The notes under the pieces: model-generated
What the model saw: the letters and a program-made list of their open reading frames with translations, nothing else
What the model was told of the DNA's origin: nothing
Databases searched by the model: none
Translations under genes and position numbers: made by a program
Shown here: positions 22,585-32,015 of the stretch, in pieces
Layout: each line of letters begins with the position of its first letter
Position numbering within the stretch: the stretch's first letter is position 1
Assembly: GCF_004025535.1 (NCBI RefSeq)
Contig: NZ_QJRG01000034.1
Location: 496,001-560,000, forward strand
Length of the DNA: 64,000 nt
Direction: 5' to 3'
Origin: Pseudomonas alkylphenolica
Lineage (GTDB): Bacteria; Pseudomonadota; Gammaproteobacteria; Pseudomonadales; Pseudomonadaceae

Positions 22585-23109
22585 ATGAGCCAGGACCTGC
22601 TCCAGCGCGGCAAAGCCATCAAGCTTGCCGTGTTCGATGTTGACGGCGTACTGACCGACGGCCGCCTGTATTTCCTTGAAGACGGTAGCGAATTCAAGAC
22701 CTTCAACACACTCGACGGCCAGGGCATCAAGATGCTCATGAATTCGGGTGTGACCACCGCCATCATCAGTGGCCGCAAGACCCCGGTCGTCGAGCGACGC
22801 GCCAAAAACCTGGGGATCCCGCACCTTTATCAGGGCCGCGAAGATAAATTGGTGGTCCTCGACGAGCTTCTTGGCCAGCTCAACCTAAGCTATGAACAGG
22901 TCGCTTATTTAGGCGACGACCTGCCAGACCTCCCTGTGATCCGCCGGGTTGGTCTGGGCATGGCAGTTGCCAATGCCGCCGCCTTTGTCCGCGAGCACGC
23001 CCACGGGGTCACCCTCGCCCGTGGCGGTGAAGGTGCAGCGCGTGAGTTCTGCGAGTTGATCCTGCAAGCCCAGGGCAACCTGGACGCGGCTAACGCCCAT
23101 TACCTGTAG
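22585..23109 (+). CDS. kdsC: Kdo-8-phosphate phosphatase KdsC
   Basis: HAD-superfamily phosphatase releasing Kdo from Kdo-8-phosphate. The 174-aa product shows the HAD motif I as VFDVDGVLTDGRLYF near residue 16, motif II in TAIISGRKTPVV, and motif III/IV in VAYLGDDLPDLPV. It is the small, cap-less tetrameric type. The start codon follows the kdsD stop directly, so the two are coupled. Confidence 0.95.
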   Translation: MSQDLLQRGKAIKLAVFDVDGVLTDGRLYFLEDGSEFKTFNTLDGQGIKMLMNSGVTTAIISGRKTPVVERRAKNLGIPHLYQGREDKLVVLDELLGQLNLSYEQVAYLGDDLPDLPVIRRVGLGMAVANAAAFVREHAHGVTLARGGEGAAREFCELILQAQGNLDAANAHYL

Positions 23110-23117
23110 AGCGCCAC

Positions 23118-23690
23118 ATGTTCAGTAAAAAAATTCGCACCGCTGCGCTGTTCAGTGTGATTGCTGCCTTGCTGGTAGCTGTCGGCTACTGGAACATCAG
23201 CCCCGAGAGTTTTCTCGACAAGCCGGTAGCCCGCGTCGACGACACTGCCATCGACTACTACGCCACCAATGCGCACAGCGTGCAGTTCATGCCTGATGGC
23301 AAGATGCAGTACGAGATGACCGCCGACAAGGTCGAGCACCTGATGGCCAGCGAAGTCACCCTGCTGACCAAACCGGACCTGCAGATGTACCGTGGCACCA
23401 CCTACCCCTGGCACGTTCAGAGTGAAAAGGGCGAGGTCAATCCCGATGGCAGTGAAGTCGAACTGATTGACTCGGTACGGGTCGCCCGCACCGATGAAAA
23501 AAGCCGCACCATGATCATTACCACCAGCCGCATGACGGTATTCCCGCAGAAGCAATATGCGCAAACCGAGCAAGCCGTTAGAATCGACGGCGCCGGTGGC
23601 GTATCTACGGGCAATGGAATGAAAGCGTATTTGAAAGAAGGCAGGATGGACCTGCTTTCTAACGTAAGAGGACAGTATGAGGCTCGTTAA
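23118..23690 (+). CDS. lptC: LPS export protein LptC
   Basis: Bitopic inner-membrane protein linking the LptB2FG extractor to the periplasmic LptA bridge. The 190-aa product has one N-terminal membrane helix (IRTAALFSVIAALLVAVGYW) and a periplasmic beta-jellyroll with YYATNAHSVQFMPDGKMQYEMTADKVEHL given in short pieces as YATNAHS and MTADKVEHL. Its last 14 bases overlap lptA. Confidence 0.93.
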   Translation: MFSKKIRTAALFSVIAALLVAVGYWNISPESFLDKPVARVDDTAIDYYATNAHSVQFMPDGKMQYEMTADKVEHLMASEVTLLTKPDLQMYRGTTYPWHVQSEKGEVNPDGSEVELIDSVRVARTDEKSRTMIITTSRMTVFPQKQYAQTEQAVRIDGAGGVSTGNGMKAYLKEGRMDLLSNVRGQYEAR

Positions 23691-24207
23691 AACCCTCCCC
23701 TTTTTGCTCAGCCTGAGCGCAGCACTGGGAAGCGCGAGCGCCTGGGCCCTGCCGAATGACCGCGATCAGCCTATCCGTATCCAGGCTGACCAGGCCCATC
23801 TGGATGACAAGAAAGGCGTTGCCACCTACACCGGCGACGTCATCATCACCCAAGGGTCGATGATGATCAAAGGCAACACCGTGACCATCACCCGTGCCGC
23901 CAATGGCGACATTGATGTTGTGACCTCGGTGGGCAACCTCGCCTATTTCGAACAGCAGCAAAGCGCCGACAAGCCTGACAAGATGAAAGGCTACGGCAAG
24001 CAGATCCAGTACCAGTCGCAACGAGACCTGGTGGTCCTGACCGATAACGCCAAAGTGGAAACCAGCGATGGAAACACCACTGAAGGCGAAAAAATTGTCT
24101 ACAACACCCAGACTCAGGTTGCGACTGCCGGTCGAAGCGGCGGCCAGGTCTCCACACCTCGCCCACGTATCGACATGGTGATCCAGCCGAAGAAGAAGGC
24201 CGAGTAA
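23677..24207 (+). CDS. lptA: periplasmic LPS-transport protein LptA
   Basis: Beta-jellyroll protein that polymerises into the bridge carrying LPS across the periplasm to LptDE. The 176-aa product has a signal peptide (MRLVKTLPFLLSLSAALGSA, cleavage near SAWA) and OstA-fold motifs QPIRIQADQAHLDDKKGVAT and YTGDVIITQGSMMIKG. A short Lys-rich tail (QPKKKAE) ends the protein. Starts inside lptC and ends directly before lptB. Confidence 0.94.
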   Translation: MRLVKTLPFLLSLSAALGSASAWALPNDRDQPIRIQADQAHLDDKKGVATYTGDVIITQGSMMIKGNTVTITRAANGDIDVVTSVGNLAYFEQQQSADKPDKMKGYGKQIQYQSQRDLVVLTDNAKVETSDGNTTEGEKIVYNTQTQVATAGRSGGQVSTPRPRIDMVIQPKKKAE

Positions 24208-24933
24208 ATGGCGACCCTCAAAGCCCAGCACCTGGCCAAGAGCTACAAGAGCCGACAAGTGGTACGCGACGTCAGCCTGTCGATCGACAGCGGTCAGATC
24301 GTCGGCTTGCTTGGCCCTAACGGCGCCGGCAAGACCACCTGCTTCTACATGATCGTCGGCCTGGTGCAGGCCGACCAGGGCCGCGTGCTGATCGACGACC
24401 TGGATGTCAGCCACCAGCCGATGCACGGTCGTGCCCGCGCCGGTATCGGCTACCTGCCCCAGGAAGCCTCGATCTTTCGCAAGCTGTCAGTGGCCGACAA
24501 CATCATGGCGATCCTCGAGACCCGCAAGGAGCTCGACAGCGCCGGGCGCAAAAAAGAGCTGGAAAGCCTGCTGCAGGAGTTCCACATCAGCCACATTCGC
24601 GACAACCTCGGCATGAGCCTCTCCGGCGGCGAGCGTCGTCGCGTGGAGATCGCCCGCGCCCTGGCCACCGCGCCAAAGTTCATCCTGCTCGACGAACCCT
24701 TTGCCGGTGTCGACCCGATCTCGGTTGGCGACATCAAGCAGATCATCCACCACCTCAAGGCCAAGGGCATCGGTGTACTGATCACCGACCACAACGTCCG
24801 TGAGACCCTGGATATCTGCGAAACCGCTTACATCGTCAACGATGGCCAACTGATTGCCGAAGGTGATGCAGAGACCATCCTGGCCAATGACCTGGTTAAA
24901 GAAGTGTACCTGGGCCACGAGTTCCGCTTGTAA
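24208..24933 (+). CDS. lptB: LPS export ABC transporter ATPase LptB
   Basis: Cytosolic ATPase powering LPS extraction with LptF and LptG. The 241-aa product shows Walker [10 protein letters not shown] near residues 37-45, the Q-loop region [16 protein letters not shown], signature [17 protein letters not shown], Walker [14 protein letters not shown] and switch His in [10 protein letters not shown]. Start codon abuts the lptA stop. The partner gene lptF lies about 23 kb away at the window's left edge. Confidence 0.96.
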   Translation: MATLKAQHLAKSYKSRQVVRDVSLSIDSGQIVGLLGPNGAGKTTCFYMIVGLVQADQGRVLIDDLDVSHQPMHGRARAGIGYLPQEASIFRKLSVADNIMAILETRKELDSAGRKKELESLLQEFHISHIRDNLGMSLSGGERRRVEIARALATAPKFILLDEPFAGVDPISVGDIKQIIHHLKAKGIGVLITDHNVRETLDICETAYIVNDGQLIAEGDAETILANDLVKEVYLGHEFRL

Positions 24934-25028
24934 GTTCGAGGCGACACAGCGCTTGCCAAGGGCTGCTGATCCGGTGAAATCCGGCTTAATTGTTACAGCA
25001 CCCTAGGCAAACGCTCCAATTTCAGGCA

Positions 25029-25034
25029 TATAAT
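25029..25034 (+). promoter_or_regulatory. candidate -10 box upstream of rpoN
   Basis: TATAAT at 25029-25034, 79 nt before the rpoN ATG, in the only sizeable gap (179 bp) of the lpt-rpoN block. The -35 region at 17 bp spacing (GGCAAA) is poor. Confidence 0.35.
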
Positions 25035-25112
25035 TTGCTTAAAGTTGGCGCTTCGGTGCCCTTGTAGTGGATGGCGCATGTGCGCCGGCGAATAAGGTGT
25101 TAAGCCCCTGCC

Positions 25113-26606
25113 ATGAAACCATCGCTCGTCCTAAGAATGGGCCAGCAACTGACGATGACACCGCAGTTGCAACAGGCCATCCGTTTGCTTCAGCTATCGA
25201 CCCTGGACCTCCAGCAGGAAATCCAGGAAGCGCTGGAATCGAACCCGATGCTCGAACGCCAGGAAGACGGCGACGACTTCGACAACAGCGACCCGATGGC
25301 GGACAACGCCGAAAGCAAGCCTGTCGCCGAAACCCAGGACACCAGCTTTCAGGAATCCACACCGACAGTGGACAGCCTGGACGAGGGCGAGTGGAACGAG
25401 CGCATTCCCAATGAACTACCGGTCGACACGGCCTGGGAAGACATCTACCAGACCAGCGCCAGCAGCCTGCCCAGCAACGACGATGACGAGTGGGACTTCA
25501 CCACCCGCACCTCGGCTGGCGAAAGCCTGCAAAGCCATTTGCTCTGGCAGTTGAACCTGGCACCGATGTCCGACACCGACCGCCTGATTGCCGTCACCCT
25601 GATCGACTGCATCAACAATCAAGGCTACCTGGACGAAACCCTCGAAGAGATTTGCGAATCCTTCGACCCGGAGCTCGATATCGAGCTCGATGAAATCGAA
25701 GCGGTGCTGCACCGCATCCAGCAGTTTGAGCCGGCCGGTATTGGCGCACGCAACCTCAGCGAGTGCCTGCTCCTGCAACTGCGTCAACTGCCGGCCAATA
25801 ACCCATGGATGGCTGAAGCGCAGCGCCTGGTACGCGACTACATCGACCTGCTCGGCAGCCGCGACTACAGCCAGCTGATGCGCAGGATGAAGCTCAAGGA
25901 AGACGAGCTGCGCCAGGTAATCGAGCTGGTACAGAGCCTCAACCCACGCCCGGGCTCGCAGATCGAATCCAGCGAAGCCGAATACGTGGTCCCTGACGTG
26001 ATCGTGCGCAAGGACAACGAACGCTGGCTGGTCGAGCTGAACCAGGAGGCCGTACCGCGCCTGCGCGTCAATCCGCAGTACGCAGGCTTCGTGCGCCGCG
26101 CCGACACCAGCGCCGACAACACCTTCATGCGCAATCAGTTGCAGGAAGCCCGCTGGTTCATCAAGAGCCTGCAGAGCCGCAACGAAACCCTGATGAAGGT
26201 CGCCACCCAGATCGTCGAACACCAGCGCGGCTTCCTCGACCACGGCGACGAAGCAATGAAGCCGCTGGTACTGCATGACATTGCCGAAGCAGTGGGCATG
26301 CACGAGTCGACCATCTCCCGGGTAACGACGCAGAAATACATGCACACGCCGCGAGGAATTTACGAGCTGAAGTACTTTTTCTCCAGCCACGTCAGCACCT
26401 CCGAAGGCGGTGAATGCTCGTCTACGGCGATACGCGCGATCATCAAAAAACTGGTTGCAGCGGAAAATCAGAAAAAGCCATTGAGTGACAGCAAGATCGC
26501 TGGTTTACTGGAGGCACAAGGCATCCAGGTCGCCCGTCGCACCGTCGCCAAGTACCGCGAGTCGCTCGGCATTGCACCGTCGAGTGAACGCAAGCGACTG
26601 ATGTAG
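25113..26606 (+). CDS. rpoN: RNA polymerase sigma-54 factor
   Basis: Alternative sigma factor recognising -24/-12 promoters and needing AAA+ activators; controls nitrogen use, motility and many carbon pathways in pseudomonads. The 497-aa product has the Gln/Leu-rich activator-interacting region I ([20 protein letters not shown]), an acidic region II (about residues 50-130), the core-binding domain, a helix-turn-helix near [14 protein letters not shown] and the RpoN box [15 protein letters not shown] at the C-terminus. Followed by hpf, ptsN, rapZ and ptsO as in other proteobacteria. Confidence 0.97.
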   Translation: MKPSLVLRMGQQLTMTPQLQQAIRLLQLSTLDLQQEIQEALESNPMLERQEDGDDFDNSDPMADNAESKPVAETQDTSFQESTPTVDSLDEGEWNERIPNELPVDTAWEDIYQTSASSLPSNDDDEWDFTTRTSAGESLQSHLLWQLNLAPMSDTDRLIAVTLIDCINNQGYLDETLEEICESFDPELDIELDEIEAVLHRIQQFEPAGIGARNLSECLLLQLRQLPANNPWMAEAQRLVRDYIDLLGSRDYSQLMRRMKLKEDELRQVIELVQSLNPRPGSQIESSEAEYVVPDVIVRKDNERWLVELNQEAVPRLRVNPQYAGFVRRADTSADNTFMRNQLQEARWFIKSLQSRNETLMKVATQIVEHQRGFLDHGDEAMKPLVLHDIAEAVGMHESTISRVTTQKYMHTPRGIYELKYFFSSHVSTSEGGECSSTAIRAIIKKLVAAENQKKPLSDSKIAGLLEAQGIQVARRTVAKYRESLGIAPSSERKRLM

Positions 26607-26633
26607 CCCCTGAGATAGCCACAGCAGTTCAGT

Positions 26634-26652
26634 GGCAGGCGCAACACCTGCC
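26634..26652. other. small hairpin between rpoN and hpf
   Basis: GGCAGG (26634-26639) and CCTGCC (26647-26652) enclose a 7-nt loop, followed by TCTTATG rather than a full T-run. It could partly terminate rpoN transcripts or protect their 3' end, letting hpf be expressed at a different level. Confidence 0.45.
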
Positions 26653-26683
26653 TCTTATGCACGGGCAACAAAGGAGAAGCTGT

Positions 26684-26992
26684 ATGCAAGTCAATATCAG
26701 TGGACAGCATGTAGAAGTCACCCAGCCGCTGCGCGAGTACGTCGAACAGAAACTGAAACGGCTGGAAGGGCACTTCGACAAGATTACCAATGTAACGGTG
26801 ATCATGAAGGTCGAGAAACTGCAGCAGAAAATTGAAGCAACGCTGTTTATTCCCGGCGGCGAAGTGGTTGCGAATGCCGAACACACCGACATGTATGCAG
26901 CGATCGATGCCTTGACCGACAAGCTCGACCGCCAACTGAAAAAACACAAGGAAAAACAGCAAAGCCTCCTGCAAGGTGCAGCGGCCCGCTGA
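26684..26992 (+). CDS. hpf: ribosome hibernation promoting factor HPF (short form)
   Basis: Binds the 30S decoding region in stationary phase and promotes 100S ribosome dimers. The 102-aa product is the short-form HPF/YhbH with the beta-alpha fold start MQVNISGQHVEVTQPLREYV and the conserved block TLFIPGGEVVANAEHTDMYA. The ATG at 26684 follows an AAGGAGAA ribosome-binding site 7 nt upstream, which decides against the open frame from 26657. It sits between rpoN and ptsN. Confidence 0.94.
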   Translation: MQVNISGQHVEVTQPLREYVEQKLKRLEGHFDKITNVTVIMKVEKLQQKIEATLFIPGGEVVANAEHTDMYAAIDALTDKLDRQLKKHKEKQQSLLQGAAAR

Positions 26993-27003
26993 TCCCCTCA
27001 TCC

Positions 27004-27468
27004 ATGATCCAACTTGAATCCATCCTGACCCCCGGCCGTTCCCTCGTGAACGTGCCGGGAGGCAGTAAAAAGCGCGTACTCCAGGAAATCGCTACGCTGA
27101 TCGACCGGGAAGTTCCGGACCTGGAGATGCAAGACGTTTTTGAAAGCCTGTTTGCCCGGGAGAAACTCGGGTCGACCGGATTTGGGAATGGCATTGCCAT
27201 TCCACATTGCCGCCTTAAAGGTTGCTCATCCCCCATCAGCGCTCTGATACACCTGGATGCACCGATCGACTACGACGCCATTGATGGCGCCCCGGTCGAT
27301 TTGCTGTTTGTCCTGCTGGTTCCCGAAGCGGCTACCGATGCGCATCTTGAGTTGTTGCGCCAGATTGCCAGCATGCTCGACCGTAAGGACGTGCGTGACC
27401 GGCTGCGCGCCGCCAGTAGCAGTGAAGCCTTGTACCAGGTCGTACTGGACGCACAAAAAGAGTCCTGA
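27004..27468 (+). CDS. ptsN: nitrogen-regulatory PTS protein EIIA-Ntr
   Basis: Terminal phospho-acceptor of the PtsP-PtsO-PtsN regulatory phosphorelay, which in pseudomonads influences carbon catabolite control, potassium balance and polymer storage. The 154-aa product is a single EIIA type-2 domain; the phosphorylated His is at residue 68 in [11 protein letters not shown]. No transport domains are attached. Lies 11 nt after hpf. Confidence 0.95.
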   Translation: MIQLESILTPGRSLVNVPGGSKKRVLQEIATLIDREVPDLEMQDVFESLFAREKLGSTGFGNGIAIPHCRLKGCSSPISALIHLDAPIDYDAIDGAPVDLLFVLLVPEAATDAHLELLRQIASMLDRKDVRDRLRAASSSEALYQVVLDAQKES

Positions 27469-27470
27469 AC

Positions 27471-28325
27471 ATGCGCCTGATTATCGTCAGTGGCCGGTCC
27501 GGATCCGGCAAGAGCACCGCACTCGCGGTCCTCGAGGACAATGGCTACTACTGCATCGATAACCTGCCGGCCGGGCTGCTACCGCAACTGGCCGAAAACG
27601 CCCTGATCAATACCGAGCTGATGCAGCCCAAGGTGGCTGTGTCGATTGACGCGCGCAACTTGCCCAGTCATCTGACCCGCTTCCCCGAGCTGCTTGAAGA
27701 CGCCCGTAGCCGGCATATCCAGTGTGACGTGCTGTACCTGGATGCCGATGAAGACACGTTGCTCAAGCGATTTTCGGAAACCCGTCGACGCCACCCACTG
27801 ACCAACGCCGAGCGCTCGCTGGCCGAGGCCATCAAGGTCGAGACCGAACTGCTGGGTCCGATCGCCGACCTTGCCGACCTGAAGATCGACACCACCAACC
27901 TGAACCTGTATCAGCTGCGCGACTCCATCAAGTTACGCCTGCTCAACCAGCCAGAACCTGGCACCGCGTTTCTGGTCGAGTCCTTCGGCTTCAAGCGTGG
28001 CATGCCCGTAGATGCCGACCTGGTGTTCGATGTGCGCTGCCTGCCCAACCCTTACTGGAAGCCAGAGCTGCGTGAACATTCCGGCCTGGAACAACCGGTG
28101 ATCGACTACCTGGCGTCTCAGCCGGATGTTGAGGAGATGTTCCAGGACATTTCCAGCTACCTGCTCAAGTGGTTGCCACGCTTTGCCGCCAGCAACCGCG
28201 CCTATGTCACCATTGCCATTGGCTGTACCGGTGGTCACCACCGTTCGGTTTACCTCACCGAGCGCCTGGGCCAGTTGCTGCAGCAATCCTTGAAGAATGT
28301 TCAGGTTCGCCACCGCGACCTCTAG
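27471..28325 (+). CDS. rapZ: RNase adapter protein RapZ
   Basis: Nucleotide-binding protein known in E. coli to bind GlcN6P and the GlmZ small RNA and deliver it to RNase E. The 284-aa product has Walker A GRSGSGKS at residues 8-15, and the C-terminal domain with [16 protein letters not shown] and [15 protein letters not shown], containing the conserved phosphosugar/RNA-binding region. Whether pseudomonads use the same GlmY/GlmZ circuit is unclear, since those small RNAs are enteric. Starts 2 nt after ptsN. Confidence 0.93.
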   Translation: MRLIIVSGRSGSGKSTALAVLEDNGYYCIDNLPAGLLPQLAENALINTELMQPKVAVSIDARNLPSHLTRFPELLEDARSRHIQCDVLYLDADEDTLLKRFSETRRRHPLTNAERSLAEAIKVETELLGPIADLADLKIDTTNLNLYQLRDSIKLRLLNQPEPGTAFLVESFGFKRGMPVDADLVFDVRCLPNPYWKPELREHSGLEQPVIDYLASQPDVEEMFQDISSYLLKWLPRFAASNRAYVTIAIGCTGGHHRSVYLTERLGQLLQQSLKNVQVRHRDL

Positions 28326-28345
28326 CCCACAGGACCAACGCCGCG

Positions 28346-28618
28346 ATGCCCGCTCGTGAAATCACCATCATCAACAAGCTGGGGCTCCACGCCCGGGCTG
28401 CGGCAAAGTTTGTCGGCGTCGCCGGACGCTACCCGTGCACCGTGCGTATCGGTCGCGCCCCCGACCGGATGATTGACGGCAAGAGCATCATGGCGGTGAT
28501 GATGCTCGCCGCCGGCAAAGGTACCCAGGTGCACCTGCATACCGAAGGCGAAGACGAGGATGCAGCGCTAGATGCGCTGGTCGAACTGATCAACAACTAT
28601 TTTGACGAGGGCGAGTAA
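28346..28618 (+). CDS. ptsO: phosphocarrier protein NPr (HPr-like)
   Basis: Passes phosphate from EI-Ntr (PtsP) to EIIA-Ntr (PtsN). The 90-aa product has the HPr active-site motif NKLGLHARAAAKFV with His15 and the equivalent of the regulatory serine region in IDGKSIMAVMMLAAGKG. Alternate name npr. Last gene of the rpoN cluster, convergent with the ZIP transporter gene with 17 bp between. The EI-Ntr gene ptsP is not in the window. Confidence 0.94.
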   Translation: MPAREITIINKLGLHARAAAKFVGVAGRYPCTVRIGRAPDRMIDGKSIMAVMMLAAGKGTQVHLHTEGEDEDAALDALVELINNYFDEGE

Positions 28619-28635
28619 CCGCCCCCGCCAGCCGC

Positions 28636-29529
28636 TCAAGACAGCGCGGTATCCATCACCATCATCAGGCAAAAGCCCAGGCACAGCCCCAGGCTGGCCA
28701 GGCGATGATGGCCGTTGCTACGTGACTCCGGAATGATTTCCTGGGTCACGACCAACAACATCGCCCCGGCCGCGCAAGCCAATCCCAACGGTAACAACAA
28801 CTCTGCCACCGTCACCAGCCAGGCGCATATCACCGCCGCCACCGGCTCGACCAACCCGGACGCTGCACCGATGGCGAAAGCCTTGAACCGCGCCATCCCC
28901 GCCCCCGCCAAAACCAGCGCAATGACCAGGCCTTCAGGTACATCCTGCAACGCGATGCCCATGGCCAGGCTGTCGGCATCCGGCATTCCACCACCCGCCG
29001 ACACCCCGATTGCCATGCCCTCAGGAATGTTATGGGCAATGATGGCAATGACGAACACCCAGATCCGTGCAGCAATCACCGGCTGCTGAGCGCTGCCTAC
29101 CAACGCTTCCGGCGAAGCACCCGACACCTTGAGATCAACCAGGTAGAGGCAGAATGCGCCGAACAGCAAGCCAGCGCTGATCAGCCCGCCTGCGCCCCAC
29201 TTACCCAAGCCGATCGCCTGTGCGGCGTCCAGGCCGGGAATGATCAGGGAAAAGGCGGTCGCAGCCAGCATGACCCCGGCACCAAAGCCCAGCAAGGTAT
29301 CGGCCAGGGCCACCGGCATGGTGCGGATCACCAGTACCGGCACAGCCCCCAGCGCCGTGCCGAGCGCACACAAGGCGCCCCCTTCAAGCGCACGCAGTAT
29401 GCGCGGCTCAAGGTCCAGCCAGGCGAAGCCCTGCACGATCAACAGCGCGCAGCCGACCAGCAGCAACAGGGTGCCCAGCGCCAGGCGAAACAGGCGCACA
29501 CTGCCAATGGACATCACATCCGAGCGCAT
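28636..29529 (-). CDS. ZIP-family divalent metal transporter (GufA/ZupT-like)
   Basis: Inner-membrane importer of divalent metals such as zinc, iron or manganese. The roughly 297-aa product has about eight membrane segments and the two ZIP metal-site motifs HNIPEGMAIG and LQDVPEGLVIALVL. The second is more often HxxPEG; here QDVPEG as in the GufA branch. The start may be the ATG at 29529 or a GTG at 29544, which would overlap sodA. Being just downstream of sodA, it might belong to the iron/manganese-responsive group, but that is inference. Confidence 0.87.
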   Translation of the reverse strand: MRSDVMSIGSVRLFRLALGTLLLLVGCALLIVQGFAWLDLEPRILRALEGGALCALGTALGAVPVLVIRTMPVALADTLLGFGAGVMLAATAFSLIIPGLDAAQAIGLGKWGAGGLISAGLLFGAFCLYLVDLKVSGASPEALVGSAQQPVIAARIWVFVIAIIAHNIPEGMAIGVSAGGGMPDADSLAMGIALQDVPEGLVIALVLAGAGMARFKAFAIGAASGLVEPVAAVICAWLVTVAELLLPLGLACAAGAMLLVVTQEIIPESRSNGHHRLASLGLCLGFCLMMVMDTALS

Positions 29530-29540
29530 ACCGGTACAAC

Positions 29541-30152
29541 TCACACGAGGGCGGCGAGGTATCGACGCTCTACTTCGGACCAGTCGATCACGTTGTAGAA
29601 GGCGCTGATGTATTCAGGACGGCGGTTCTGGTAAAGCAGGTAATAAGCATGCTCCCAGACGTCCAGGCCGAGGATCGGCGTATTGCCGTTCATCAGCGGG
29701 CTGTCCTGGTTGCCACTGCTTTCGACCACCAGTGTTTTATCCGGCGCCACACTCAGCCACGCCCAGCCGCTACCGAAACGGGTCAGCGCCGCCTTGGTGA
29801 AAGCCTCCTTGAACGCCTCGAAGCCACCCAACTGCTCATCGATAGCCTTGGCCACAGCGCCTTGGGGCAGACCGCCACCCTTGGGTGACATGACCGTCCA
29901 GAACAGTGAATGGTTGGCATGACCGCCACCCTGGTTGATCACGGCGGCCTGCAGGTTCGCCGGGAGCTGCTTGACCGCTGCCACCAGTTGCTCAACTGGC
30001 CACCCGGCCCACTCGGTACCTTCTACGGCGGCATTAAGGTTGTTGATGTAGGTCTGATGATGCTTGCTGTGGTGAATCTGCATGGTCTGCGTGTCGATGT
30101 GCGGTTCCAGCGCATCGTAGGCGTAAGGCAATGCAGGCAAGGTGTAGGACAT
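29541..30152 (-). CDS. sodA: superoxide dismutase, manganese type
   Basis: Removes superoxide in the cytosol. The 203-aa product has Fe/Mn-SOD metal ligands in [23 protein letters not shown] and [10 protein letters not shown]. Two features mark the Mn type: GGHANHS in the N-terminal part and the active-site Gln in the C-terminal GNQDSPLM. In P. aeruginosa the orthologue (sodM) is induced by iron starvation together with fumC. The frame extends upstream, but [19 protein letters not shown] is the usual start. Follows orfX with 1 bp between. Confidence 0.95.
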   Translation of the reverse strand: MSYTLPALPYAYDALEPHIDTQTMQIHHSKHHQTYINNLNAAVEGTEWAGWPVEQLVAAVKQLPANLQAAVINQGGGHANHSLFWTVMSPKGGGLPQGAVAKAIDEQLGGFEAFKEAFTKAALTRFGSGWAWLSVAPDKTLVVESSGNQDSPLMNGNTPILGLDVWEHAYYLLYQNRRPEYISAFYNVIDWSEVERRYLAALV

Positions 30153-30153
30153 T

Positions 30154-30615
30154 TCAATGGATTCCGTAGTGAAGTGCAGGAGACCCGGCGCTTTCCTGGC
30201 CGGCGAGTAGTGCCGGTTGCGGGCCATGGCTATGGAGCAGACGTTCGGTGCGCGGGTACTGGCCGTACTCGCTGATGAAATTCAGTAGCTCGGTGTAGGT
30301 TTTACTGCTGTGGCGCAGTGCAGCTTCACGCAGCGCCGGCGCCAGGCGCGGGTCCTGCATGGCCTGTAACAGCCGCTGATGGATGGCGCACAGGTACTCT
30401 GCGCTCTCCTGCGGCTGGTTCAGGCGCAAGTGCAGGTCGGCCAGATTGTGGTGAGCAATCACACACACAGCTACCGCTTCATCGGCGTCATGCCAGCGCT
30501 CGAACAACACCTGGGCCAACGCCAGGGCCTGCAGGTACAGCTCGCGGGCATCGACCAGTTCGCCTTGGTCGAACAGGCGGTTGGCAATTTCGGTGGTGCG
30601 TTTCCAGTGCTGCAT
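30154..30615 (-). CDS. conserved protein of the fumC-sodA operon (orfX)
   Basis: A 153-aa soluble protein with helix-rich, TPR-like sequence: [20 protein letters not shown] and [19 protein letters not shown] look like paired antiparallel helices. Its function is not established; in P. aeruginosa the counterpart is called orfX in the iron-regulated fagA-fumC-orfX-sodA operon. It lies 20 bp after fumC and 1 bp before sodA, so cotranscription is very likely. It may be an assembly or partner protein, but nothing in the sequence proves it. Confidence 0.82.
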   Translation of the reverse strand: MQHWKRTTEIANRLFDQGELVDARELYLQALALAQVLFERWHDADEAVAVCVIAHHNLADLHLRLNQPQESAEYLCAIHQRLLQAMQDPRLAPALREAALRHSSKTYTELLNFISEYGQYPRTERLLHSHGPQPALLAGQESAGSPALHYGIH

Positions 30616-30635
30616 GACAAACCTCCAACGCGCTA

Positions 30636-32015
30636 TCAGATACCGCCAGCCGTGAGCTTTTCCGGGTCCAGCAGCACTTCCAGCTGGCTACGTGGCAGAT
30701 CCGTGTGTTCCAGGGCCACATCGATGACCGGACGGCCCTGCTTGTAGGCGGTCTTGGCGATTTCAGCGGCTTTCTGATAGCCGATGATCGGGTTAAGCGC
30801 GGTGACCAGGATCGGGTTGCGCGCCAGGGCTTCCTTGAGCTTGGGCTCGTTGACCTTGAAACTGGCGATGGCCTTGTCGGCCAGCAAGCGGCTGACATTG
30901 GCCATCAGCTCAATGCTGCTCAGCAGGTTCTGCGCAATGATGGGCAGCATGACGTTCAATTCGAAGTTGCCCGATTGCCCGGCGATGACGATGGTTGCGT
31001 CGTTGCCGATGACTTGGGCAGCGACCATGGCGGTCGCTTCCGGGATCACCGGGTTGACCTTCCCAGGCATGATCGAGGAGCCAGGCTGCAGGCCTTCCAG
31101 CTCGATTTCCCCCAGGCCGGCCAAGGGGCCCGAGTTCATCCAGCGCAGGTCGTTGGCGATTTTCATCAAGGCCACCGCCGTGGTCTTGAGCTGGCCAGAC
31201 AAGGCGACGGCGGTGTCCTGGGAGCCGATCAGGGCAAACAGGTTCTGCCCTGGGGTGAACGACACCTTGGTCAGCTCACTCAATTGCTCGCTGAAGCGCT
31301 GGGCGAACTCGGGATGCGCATTGATCCCGGTCCCCACCGCCGTCCCGCCCTGAGCCAGGGCTTGCAGCGCCGGCAAAGTCGCCTGCAGGTGCCCGATTGC
31401 CCCGTTGACCTGCGCGGCCCAACCGCCCAGTACCTGGCTCATGCGCACCGGCATGGCGTCCATCAGGTGAGTGCGGCCGGTCTTGATGAACGGATGCACG
31501 GCTTCGGCCTTGTGCTCGATCACCTGCACAAGGTGCTTGAGCGCCGGCAGGAGTTGTTCGTGCAAGGCCAGGGCGGCACTGACATGGATCGTGGTCGGTA
31601 TGATGTCGTTACTGCTCTGACCACAGTTGACGTGATCGTTGGGATTGACCTGATCGCCAAGAATGCGACTTGCCAGTGTGGCAATCACTTCGTTGGCGTT
31701 CATGTTCGAGCTGGTACCGGACCCGGTCTGGAAGATATCCACCGGGAAGTGCTGGATGAAGTCTTCGGCCAGCAGTTGCTCGACCGCCTTGACGATGGCT
31801 ACGCCTTTGTCACGCTCAAGCTGCTGGAGCTCGATGTTGGCTTTCGCCGCCGCCGCTTTGGCCAGCAACAAGGCACGAATGAACTGGATCGGCATGCGCT
31901 GCTGGCTGATCGGAAAGTTGTTCACCGCGCGCTGGGTCTGAGCGCCGTACAGGGCCTCGACCGGCACCTGCAGCTCGCCCATGCTGTCACGCTCGATACG
32001 GGTATTACTCATCAT
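30636..32015 (-). CDS. fumC: class II fumarase FumC (iron-free)
   Basis: Hydrates fumarate to malate in the TCA cycle without an iron-sulfur cluster, so it replaces class I fumarases when iron is scarce or oxidants are present. The 459-aa product shows the class II signature GSSIMPGKVNP, the substrate-site motifs TGSGTSSNMNANEV and CGQSSNDIIPT, and KTGRTHLMDA with the catalytic region. Start is ATG at 32015 or 32012, overlapping the last bases of fagA, so the two are translationally coupled. Confidence 0.95.
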   Translation of the reverse strand: MMSNTRIERDSMGELQVPVEALYGAQTQRAVNNFPISQQRMPIQFIRALLLAKAAAAKANIELQQLERDKGVAIVKAVEQLLAEDFIQHFPVDIFQTGSGTSSNMNANEVIATLASRILGDQVNPNDHVNCGQSSNDIIPTTIHVSAALALHEQLLPALKHLVQVIEHKAEAVHPFIKTGRTHLMDAMPVRMSQVLGGWAAQVNGAIGHLQATLPALQALAQGGTAVGTGINAHPEFAQRFSEQLSELTKVSFTPGQNLFALIGSQDTAVALSGQLKTTAVALMKIANDLRWMNSGPLAGLGEIELEGLQPGSSIMPGKVNPVIPEATAMVAAQVIGNDATIVIAGQSGNFELNVMLPIIAQNLLSSIELMANVSRLLADKAIASFKVNEPKLKEALARNPILVTALNPIIGYQKAAEIAKTAYKQGRPVIDVALEHTDLPRSQLEVLLDPEKLTAGGI

